Shown here: positions 6,299 through 12,803 of the stretch, one piece after another | Layout: each line of letters opens with the position of its first letter | Position numbering within the stretch: the stretch's first letter is position 1 | Source of the DNA: a virus | IMG/VR virus record: IMGVR_UViG_3300033153_003975 | Span: 1 to 31,009 of that record | Reading direction: 5' to 3' (one strand) | DNA: 31,009 nt | The notes under the pieces: generated by a model | Databases searched by the model: none | Told to the model about the DNA's origin: nothing | What the model saw: only the letters and a program-made list of their open reading frames with translations | Position numbers and translations under genes: made by a program

Positions 6299-6670
6299 AT
6301 GGCGAAATGCACGAAGTTTGAACTTTATCATCATGACCTGTTGCACGATTACCCCGAAAGCGCAGTGGTTGCCGTTGCCGCTGACGCATTGGTCATCCCC
6401 ACAATCGGGCCATACATCGAAAAAACCACCGGAGTAGACGCCGAGGCGTTGACCCTTGCGGACGGGCTCCCGGGACAAGGCTTGATCATCAACCTCACAA
6501 CCGATGGCGGCGGTACCGGAACATTGACCCCCGCAACCTCGACAGGGTTTGCAACCATTGTCTTTGCAGACGCGGGAGACCAGGCCGTCCTCTTGTATGT
6601 CGACGACACGGTGGGATGGATCATCATGGGGCTGTCTGGTGTTGCTGGACCTCCCGCCATCACTGTCTAA
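6299..6670 (+). CDS. Small head protein, possible capsid decoration protein
   Basis: A 123-residue protein starting at ATG 6299 with AAGGAG seven bases upstream. It follows the coat gene, where many P22-like and related phages carry a decoration or head-associated protein. The sequence is Gly/Thr/Ala-rich with alternating beta character (GLIINLTTDGGGTGTLTPA, FATIVFADAGDQAVLLYVDD, VGWIIMGLSGVAG), consistent with a compact beta-sandwich virion protein. I see no enzymatic motif. The role is inferred mainly from position and composition. Confidence 0.65.
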   Translation: MAKCTKFELYHHDLLHDYPESAVVAVAADALVIPTIGPYIEKTTGVDAEALTLADGLPGQGLIINLTTDGGGTGTLTPATSTGFATIVFADAGDQAVLLYVDDTVGWIIMGLSGVAGPPAITV

Positions 6671-6682
6671 CCCATTGAATTG

Positions 6683-6703
6683 TGGCGGGCCATGTGCCCG
6701 CCA
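6683..6703 (+). other. Intergenic hairpin TGGCGGGC/GCCCGCCA
   Basis: A perfect 8-bp stem with loop CATGT lies between the small head gene and the next gene and ends one base before the TAAGGAG ribosome site. There is no T tract. Together with the UUCG hairpin at 6258-6276 it brackets the small head gene. Confidence 0.5.
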
Positions 6704-6715
6704 TAAGGAGTGAAT

Positions 6716-7015
6716 ATGGCAGTATCATTGTATAGGCAAGGCACAACCCACACAATCCGTGGGACTCTTTGCGAGATGGGCAGGTTTTTGCCGGATGAGG
6801 TTCATGCCCAACTAAAAAACGGATGGTCAAAGTCCCCGGAAGGCGCATATGCCCCGCAAGCCGAAGAGAAACCAGAGGCCAAGGAAATTGAAGCCGAGCC
6901 AGTACCAAGCCTTGACGGCATGAGCAACAAGGATATCCGGGCAGCCGCAAAAGAGGCCGGAATCGAATCATGGGAGACAACGAGAATCCAAACCCTTAAA
7001 GCGGAGCTTAGCTAA
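6716..7015 (+). CDS. Small protein with C-terminal HeH/LEM-like motif
   Basis: Starts at ATG 6716, five bases after AAGGAG. The N-terminal 45 residues (VSLYRQGTTHTIRGTLCEMG) form a small conserved-looking domain. A flexible Glu/Pro/Ala linker (EEKPEAKEIEAEPVP) follows, and the last 30 residues (MSNKDIRAAAKEAGIE, IQTLKAELS) look like the helix-extended-helix (SAP/LEM/Rho-N-like) motif seen at the ends of small phage structural proteins. Located between the head protein and gp4, a place where P22-like phages often carry a small gene. It stops one base before the gp4-like ATG region. Function unknown. Confidence 0.55.
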   Translation: MAVSLYRQGTTHTIRGTLCEMGRFLPDEVHAQLKNGWSKSPEGAYAPQAEEKPEAKEIEAEPVPSLDGMSNKDIRAAAKEAGIESWETTRIQTLKAELS

Positions 7016-7752
7016 TGGCAACCGGAGATCTGAAGGCCGATATTATCATAGGTGCCTACTCGAAGATGCGTATCAGTGGCCTGACGGTTTCCGCTACCCC
7101 TGAAGATACGTCGCTTGCTCTGGAGCGCCTGGAGGATATGGCCGCTGAATTTGATGGCCGGAACATCATCACGGCATACAACTTCGAGGACGACCCGGAC
7201 ACCGGCAGCACCCACAATCTTGACCGCAAATTTTGGGACGCCTTCAAGTCAAACTTGGCCGTGCGACTCTTTCCAGATTTCGGTAAAGGAATGCAGCCGG
7301 ATCCGGTTCTGATGTCACAGGCACAGCAGGGCTTTTCTTTCCTGTCTGCCTCCACCGCGCCGCGCCGCCAAACGCAATACCCGTCGAGGATGCCAAGAGG
7401 CAGCGGGTCAACCCGGCTTAACCGATGGAACAGGTTTTTCCAGCCAGTTGACGAGGCCCCACTTTCAAGTGCATCCGTCAAAATGGTTGTCGGAGATATT
7501 GAAGATTTTACCGAACACTTTGATTCATGGTTGAAAGACGTTGAAGATGTCGCTTCATACACAATCGAGGCTGGAAGCGGGCTGACAATCGTTTCTGATT
7601 CGCTCGAAACTCCCGACGTTCTTTACCGGATCCAGGCCGACGGAACTACGTCAGGAGCAAGTATTCAGGTCAAGATCGTAGCAACGACCGACACAGGCCG
7701 GGTAACCACCCGCGTCATAAATTTTGAAGTCAACGAATCCGCAGAGGTATAA
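7015..7752 (+). CDS. Head completion/tail accessory factor, P22 gp4-like with C-terminal extension
   Basis: The first 145 residues align with P22 gp4: LERLEDMAAEFDGRNIITAY, LAVRLFPDFGKG, and the hallmark YPSRMPRGSG (residues 122-131; P22 has YPSRMPTGSG). gp4 forms the dodecameric ring below the portal to which gp10 and the tailspikes attach. This protein is 245 residues against 166 in P22; the extra 100 residues (VKMVVGDIEDFTEHFDSW, GRVTTRVINFEV) look like a separate beta-rich domain. The ATG overlaps the preceding stop. The function call is firm; the role of the extension is unknown. Confidence 0.85.
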   Translation: MATGDLKADIIIGAYSKMRISGLTVSATPEDTSLALERLEDMAAEFDGRNIITAYNFEDDPDTGSTHNLDRKFWDAFKSNLAVRLFPDFGKGMQPDPVLMSQAQQGFSFLSASTAPRRQTQYPSRMPRGSGSTRLNRWNRFFQPVDEAPLSSASVKMVVGDIEDFTEHFDSWLKDVEDVASYTIEAGSGLTIVSDSLETPDVLYRIQADGTTSGASIQVKIVATTDTGRVTTRVINFEVNESAEV

Positions 7753-9162
7753 ATGCCAGAGGCGCAAATCCCCATAATGAAGGGTGACAAGATCGGGATT
7801 GAAACCGATTACAGAGACGCCTTGCCGGTCAATATGTATGCCGTCAAACGTAATATCCTCGGCGCTCCCGGCTACATGCTTTGTTATCCTGGCCTGACAG
7901 CGTTTAGGGACGGTGTGGGCATCGACCGAGGGGCAAATTACAACGAGCGTTTCGCGGACCAGTATAGAGTATCGGGAGAGAAGCTGATTTCCGTGGGAAC
8001 CGGTGGCACCGTGGCTGAACTCGGCAGCGTCCCCGGCACGAAACAGGCCGCAATGCCCTACAGCTTCAACACTCAAGCCGTGATTGCTGACGGCGATATG
8101 TTCCTATACAGCCCATCGAGTGGATTCAACCAAGTGACCGACCCAGACCTTGGCGAACCAATCGACGGGGTATGGGTTGACGGGTATTATTTCCTGACAG
8201 ATGGAGAATACCTTTACCATACAGACATCACCGATGAAACAAGCATCGACCCATTGAAGTTCGCAACCGCTGAATTTATGCCAGATCCTTCGCTTGGAGT
8301 TGCAAAGACCCAGGACAATAAGGTGATGGTATTTGGCCGGTACTCCCTGGAATACTTCGTTGACATCGCCTCTGACAACTTTGCGTTTAAACGAGTCGAA
8401 ACCAGGGCCCAGAAAATCGGCATCGTTGCAACTCACGCAAAGTGCGAAGTCGGCGGGAACTTTTATATCACTGGCGGGCGCAAGAACGATTCTGTCTCTG
8501 TCCACATTATCGGCATCGGCTCGTCCGAAAAGATCTCCACTCGGGAAATTGACAAGGTCATTGCGAAATACACAGAGCCAGAGCTTGCTAACATGAGAAT
8601 GGAGGGCCGAACCGAGAACGATACGGTCTTTATTTTGGTGCATCTCCCGAATGAGACGCTTTGCTTCAATACCACCATCGCCAAAGCCTTCGGCAAAGAA
8701 TCGGCATGGTCAGTTCTCAAGACCGATGTCCAGGGCGACAACACATACCGCGCAATCAATGGCGTATTCGATGCCCGGTCAACGGAATGGGTTTACGGCG
8801 ACAAGATCGATGGACGATTAGGCCTGCTTGATAACGCGGTATCAACCCATTATGATTCCATTGTTGAATGGCTCCTTTACACCCCATTCATCCGCTTCGA
8901 AAAGTTTTCGATTGATGAAATGGAGTTTGAAACAATCCCAGGCCATACCACTACCAATGATGCGACAGTGGCCTTTTCGGTTACAACCGATGGCATTACA
9001 TACGGCAAAGAATGGTGGTCGATGTATGGCGAAGTTCAGGACTATAACAAGCGGTTTATCAAGCGCCGATGCGGGTATATAAGCGATTGGGCCGGGTTTA
9101 AGTTCCGAGGCGCGTCACGGTCACGAATGGCCTTCTCTGGGCTGAAGGTGACTTATGCCTGA
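7753..9162 (+). CDS. Tail plug / DNA stabilization protein, P22 gp10-like
   Basis: At 469 residues it is nearly the length of P22 gp10 (472) and sits directly after the gp4-like gene. Recognisable features include the start MPEAQIPIMKG, DALPVNMYAV, GAPGYMLCYPGLTAF (residues 37-51) and repeated beta-propeller-like strands (GVWVDGYYFLTDGEYLYH, VMVFGRYSLEYF). gp10 forms the hexameric nozzle that holds packaged DNA in the head and to which the tail needle binds. It starts at ATG 7753, next to the gp4 stop codon. Confidence 0.88.
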   Translation: MPEAQIPIMKGDKIGIETDYRDALPVNMYAVKRNILGAPGYMLCYPGLTAFRDGVGIDRGANYNERFADQYRVSGEKLISVGTGGTVAELGSVPGTKQAAMPYSFNTQAVIADGDMFLYSPSSGFNQVTDPDLGEPIDGVWVDGYYFLTDGEYLYHTDITDETSIDPLKFATAEFMPDPSLGVAKTQDNKVMVFGRYSLEYFVDIASDNFAFKRVETRAQKIGIVATHAKCEVGGNFYITGGRKNDSVSVHIIGIGSSEKISTREIDKVIAKYTEPELANMRMEGRTENDTVFILVHLPNETLCFNTTIAKAFGKESAWSVLKTDVQGDNTYRAINGVFDARSTEWVYGDKIDGRLGLLDNAVSTHYDSIVEWLLYTPFIRFEKFSIDEMEFETIPGHTTTNDATVAFSVTTDGITYGKEWWSMYGEVQDYNKRFIKRRCGYISDWAGFKFRGASRSRMAFSGLKVTYA

Positions 9163-9748
9163 TCCCACGACAGAGTCACAGCTCAGGGGCTTGGTGCTCG
9201 GCGCCACAGAGTTGAAGGCTATGACAGATTGGCCTGATGCTCTTGTTGAGGACTATCTAAACCTCCTCGACAACCTCATAACCATATCAAGAATAGTAGA
9301 TGCCGAGACTGACCAGAACATTGAAGACGTTCCAACAGATTTCCAAGATGGGTCCATACCATACGTCAGCAACGGTTTTTTAGTCGAAAACAATGGCCGC
9401 CTCTTCTGGGATTCCGCGAACTTCATCCTGAAGATAACCGGTATTATCCAGAGTCGTGGTAGATATAAGGGCACGGCAAGGCTCACTGTGGCTGATTCCC
9501 CATACATCGTCAAAAGGTCAGACGAGAACATTTTTGCAGACACGGACGGCGGGGCCATCACCTTAAACCTGCCTGCCGGAATTGATGGAGAACAACACAA
9601 AATCACAAACACCGGATTGTCAAACAATGACGTTACCATGGCCCCTGATGGGACAGAACTTCTAAACGGGTTCAATGCAAGCGAAGTCATACGAGATTCA
9701 GAAACTTTCGACCTTGGGTATGGCACAACAGAAGGGTGGTGGGCATGA
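9155..9748 (+). CDS. Virion protein in the tail-needle position
   Basis: A 197-residue protein whose ATG overlaps the end of the gp10-like gene by eight bases. In P22 the next gene is the tail needle gp26. The N-terminal part (DALVEDYLNLLDNLITISRI) could be a trimerising helix, but the remainder is beta-rich and reads like a phage fibre domain: IFADTDGGAITLNLPAG, KITNTGLSNNDVTMAPDG. Position suggests a plug or needle substitute; sequence suggests a fibre-like knob. I treat it as a tail tip or needle-like protein without firm identity. Confidence 0.55.
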   Translation: MPDPTTESQLRGLVLGATELKAMTDWPDALVEDYLNLLDNLITISRIVDAETDQNIEDVPTDFQDGSIPYVSNGFLVENNGRLFWDSANFILKITGIIQSRGRYKGTARLTVADSPYIVKRSDENIFADTDGGAITLNLPAGIDGEQHKITNTGLSNNDVTMAPDGTELLNGFNASEVIRDSETFDLGYGTTEGWWA

Positions 9749-10671
9749 GCAGAATTAGGGATATTGTAATCACCGACAATAGCGGTGGTGAGGTTACGCT
9801 GACGCCCCAAGATAATGTGCCTGTTGAGGTTGTCGACTCGGCAGGCCTCAACCTCGACTTGACAACGCAAAGCAATGTGCCTGTAGCCCTCAAAGACAAA
9901 AACGGCCTTGAACTCGAAATGTTCGCAGACGGCAGTGTTCCGGTGCGGTCTGTGCCACAGTCAACGCCAACCATTATCTTGCCGTTTGTGCTGATTGTAG
10001 GCACCACCACACTCGCGGCAATTGCCGTCGTCAATGATTACACTGTTACCGTCACGTCGGCTGTCGGGATGGTAATAGGTCAGCACATCAGAATCATAGA
10101 TGACACCGCTGATAAGTTTTATTTCGGTGAAATAGCCAATATCGTCGGCACAACAATAACCGTAGATAACCAAATAGATTTTGCGTATGAGTCCGGGGCC
10201 GAGGTAACATTTTCTGACAAAAACCTCAATGTTGACGGGAGCGTAACACCAGCTATTTTTAAGGCCAGAACCGGCAACTTAAGCATCCCATCGACTGTGA
10301 ACATAACACGTATTCTGTTTACGTGCATAGCGGACACCAAGGTTTCCCTCCCCTTGTTTGGCGACTTGCCAAAATTAACAAGAGGCCTTGCCCTGCGAAT
10401 CGTACGGCCTACCTCGCAAAAAAACATATTGAACGTCAAGAGCAACGAAGAAATAGTCAACTTGGCATTTGACTTCACCGTTTTTCAGTCCATAAACCCG
10501 GCGCAGGGCGTTGACGGTTTTTCTACCCGCCTTACGTTCGGCGGAGAGAACAAAATGGGAACCGTCTTACAGATGGCGCAAGATGATAACCTTGAGTTTT
10601 TGGTTCAAGACGACTTGACAGGATTGATAAGCCTCATAGTGACGTTTGAGGGCAACATAGTTCAGGAATAA
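9745..10671 (+). CDS. Beta-rich virion protein of unknown role
   Basis: Starts at ATG 9745, overlapping the previous stop (ATGA). The first 75 residues contain three or four related strands ending in a short NVPV or SVPV motif (DNVPVEVVDSAGL, SNVPVALKDKNGL, GSVPVRSVPQ), a small internal repeat. The rest is beta-rich (TIILPFVLIVGTTTLAAI, LSIPSTVNITRILFTCIAD). The gene lies between tail and ejection genes and is co-translated with them, so it is very likely a particle component. No P22 counterpart is recognised. Confidence 0.5.
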   Translation: MSRIRDIVITDNSGGEVTLTPQDNVPVEVVDSAGLNLDLTTQSNVPVALKDKNGLELEMFADGSVPVRSVPQSTPTIILPFVLIVGTTTLAAIAVVNDYTVTVTSAVGMVIGQHIRIIDDTADKFYFGEIANIVGTTITVDNQIDFAYESGAEVTFSDKNLNVDGSVTPAIFKARTGNLSIPSTVNITRILFTCIADTKVSLPLFGDLPKLTRGLALRIVRPTSQKNILNVKSNEEIVNLAFDFTVFQSINPAQGVDGFSTRLTFGGENKMGTVLQMAQDDNLEFLVQDDLTGLISLIVTFEGNIVQE

Positions 10672-10698
10672 TAAATCAGCATTACACGAGGTAAGCAC

Positions 10699-11424
10699 AT
10701 GGGCTGGTGGTCAAAAGCAAAAAAAGCTGTTACGAAATACAATCCCATTACCGTTGCCACTGATATCGCAACAGGTGGAAAGTTTAGCGAAAAAGTTTTA
10801 GGTGGCGACAGCCTATATGAAGATGTCACAAGCGGGGTAAAAGGCGCTTATGAAGACATAAGCGGCAAGACCGCCGAGGACGCAGCAAAGAGAGCGTCCG
10901 CAACACAAGCCTCGGCAATGCTTGAGCAGCTGGACTACCTGAAAGAAATCAACAAAATGCCGCAGCAGTACAGGGAAGCGGCGCTGAAAGAGATGTCAGA
11001 GCGCACCCAGCCAGGTGGAACACCATCGCAAGCTGAGCGTATCGGCTTGGCGAAAGAGTCCCCATTGTATGCCGAGATAATGGGCAGCAGGAAAGCCGGG
11101 GAGGAAGGCATTCTTCGTGGCGCAGCGGCAACCGGTGGCCTCCGGTCTGGCAATGTCCAAGAAAACCTATACGATTATAATGTTGGCTTGCAAAACACCG
11201 CGCTGACTCAATCTTATAACCAGCAGCAAGCGGAAGAGGATAGGCGGCTGAACGAATTGCGAGGGCTCGCAGGGCTCGACACCGGGACAACCCAGATAGC
11301 ACAAACCATGGGTGATATCGGCGGGGTAAAGGCCGCAGGGATCACAGCAGAGGCACAGGCAAGAACCCAAGGCACAAGCAATATTATGAACCTTGGCCTT
11401 GGCACCGCGAGCCTTTTCATTTAG
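10699..11424 (+). CDS. DNA ejection protein, P22 gp7-like
   Basis: A 241-residue protein (P22 gp7 is 229) heading a run of three ejection genes. The N terminus MGWWSKAKKAVTKYNP is amphipathic; the centre is helical (ASAMLEQLDYLKEINKMPQQ); then comes GILRGAAATGGLRSGNVQEN, a Gly/Arg-rich stretch common in such proteins from tailed phages; and the tail is Ala/Gln-rich and helical. These proteins are packaged in the head and enter the envelope with the DNA to form a channel. The ATG follows GAGGTAAGCAC. Confidence 0.75.
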   Translation: MGWWSKAKKAVTKYNPITVATDIATGGKFSEKVLGGDSLYEDVTSGVKGAYEDISGKTAEDAAKRASATQASAMLEQLDYLKEINKMPQQYREAALKEMSERTQPGGTPSQAERIGLAKESPLYAEIMGSRKAGEEGILRGAAATGGLRSGNVQENLYDYNVGLQNTALTQSYNQQQAEEDRRLNELRGLAGLDTGTTQIAQTMGDIGGVKAAGITAEAQARTQGTSNIMNLGLGTASLFI

Positions 11425-11432
11425 GGGGAACA

Positions 11433-12803
11433 ATGGCGCAAAATCCATATTACGTAGAACCTGCCAACATCATGCCTGGGTTATCGGCTATTTCATCAGC
11501 CTTCAAGAGCAGGGGGGCCAGAGAACTCGAACAATCGAGAGAGCGAAAGGCCACAGAAAAAGAAGAGCAGGCCACAGCAGAACAGAAGGCCATAGAAGAG
11601 AAAGGCGCTCACCTCCTCGAATTCGGAACGCCCACTGAAATCGCATCGTTCATGGTCAAAAACCCCAAAGCCGGGAAAACTCTTGGAGGCGCAATCAAGT
11701 TCAAGAGCGAGGAGACAAAACAGCGACTCCTTGACACTGTCCGTGGAATTTATACCGGACAACTTGACCCTCTTGGCGCATCTATTGAACACGCCGAAGG
11801 ATTGCTGCAAGAGGACGCCGACCCCTCCGACACCATGGAGCTCGCCAAGATTTCGGCACAAGACCCTGGAGCAGGCAAGGAAGAAGCTGGCCGCATTTGG
11901 GCAGGGCTTGACCCGGAGGGGTTCATGAAGGCGCAGCAAGCCATGGGGGACACCGTGGCCGAACCCGGGAAAGAAACAGCCAAAATCCAGCAATGGAACG
12001 AATACAACAGGCTCAAAAAGATCGACCCGGCACAAGCCACCTTGTTCGCCAGCTCAGTAGGGATTGACGAAAGCCCGGACGTTGGGGCCTTCAATTTCAC
12101 CGACGAAGAAAAAGACAGAATGGCTATCGAATACGCCGAAACTGGAAAATTCCCGATGGCCGGTCGAAACAAAGAAATATACAAACTAAACGCCGAGATA
12201 AAAAAGAGGTCCCTTGAACAGCAAAAAGCCAAGGGGATTTCTGACATAACCACCCTTTACAACCGCCTCGATAAAAAAGGGATGCAGAAAGACATTGACG
12301 GACAGCAGGTTAAACTTGGTTCGATGCGTAGCTTTATTGGGAACATTGATAAACAGGCCGCGAAGATTGATGAAGTCGGTAAACGCATGAGCCGGTTCGA
12401 CACCAAGTTTTTAAACATCCCATTAAACAAGGTCATCGATGCTGTCGGTGATGCAGACAGGGCAACGTTCCGGCTCCTGGTTGGTGAACTCTCCGAGGAG
12501 ATTGGCAAGCTCGCATCGGGGGCCACAAACTCCGTTGCGGCACTGTCGGAAGGTGGGCGCGAGAAGTGGGACAAGATCTTTGATACCAACTTAAGCTATA
12601 GCGACATGATGTCACTCGTCAAGGAGTCTAAAGAGATTGCCCACATGCGGGTTGACAGCATGAAAGAGTCACTCAAAACGTCAAGGGCGATTATCAGAAA
12701 GACTCCCCGGTCAAAGGTAGCCGCCCCTCAGTATAACGAAGGCGATACGGCCAACGGCGGCAAGATGATTTTCACAGGCGGCGAGTGGAGGGATAACACC
12801 TAA
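11433..12803 (+). CDS. DNA ejection protein, P22 gp20-like
   Basis: A 456-residue protein (P22 gp20 is 471), second in the ejection cluster. It opens with MAQNPYYVEPANIMPG and a helix rich in Arg, Glu and Gln (RELEQSRERKATEKEEQA), then Gly/Ala-rich helices, and lacks enzymatic motifs. Length, order and composition match gp20, which is delivered into the periplasm at infection. AGGGGGAAC precedes the ATG. It overlaps the start of the next gene by one base (TAATG). Confidence 0.7.
   Translation: MAQNPYYVEPANIMPGLSAISSAFKSRGARELEQSRERKATEKEEQATAEQKAIEEKGAHLLEFGTPTEIASFMVKNPKAGKTLGGAIKFKSEETKQRLLDTVRGIYTGQLDPLGASIEHAEGLLQEDADPSDTMELAKISAQDPGAGKEEAGRIWAGLDPEGFMKAQQAMGDTVAEPGKETAKIQQWNEYNRLKKIDPAQATLFASSVGIDESPDVGAFNFTDEEKDRMAIEYAETGKFPMAGRNKEIYKLNAEIKKRSLEQQKAKGISDITTLYNRLDKKGMQKDIDGQQVKLGSMRSFIGNIDKQAAKIDEVGKRMSRFDTKFLNIPLNKVIDAVGDADRATFRLLVGELSEEIGKLASGATNSVAALSEGGREKWDKIFDTNLSYSDMMSLVKESKEIAHMRVDSMKESLKTSRAIIRKTPRSKVAAPQYNEGDTANGGKMIFTGGEWRDNT

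Noticed and set aside
5918-6478. Minus-strand 186-residue frame over the end of the coat gene
   Set aside because: Lies over a well-recognised coat gene and the UUCG hairpin; composition is not protein-like.
7056-7562. Minus-strand 168-residue frame over the gp4-like gene
   Set aside because: Antisense shadow of a recognised gene, without a ribosome site.
11496-12253. Minus-strand frames over the gp20-like gene
   Set aside because: Overlap the ejection gene completely and lack ribosome sites; typical shadows in GC-biased third positions.
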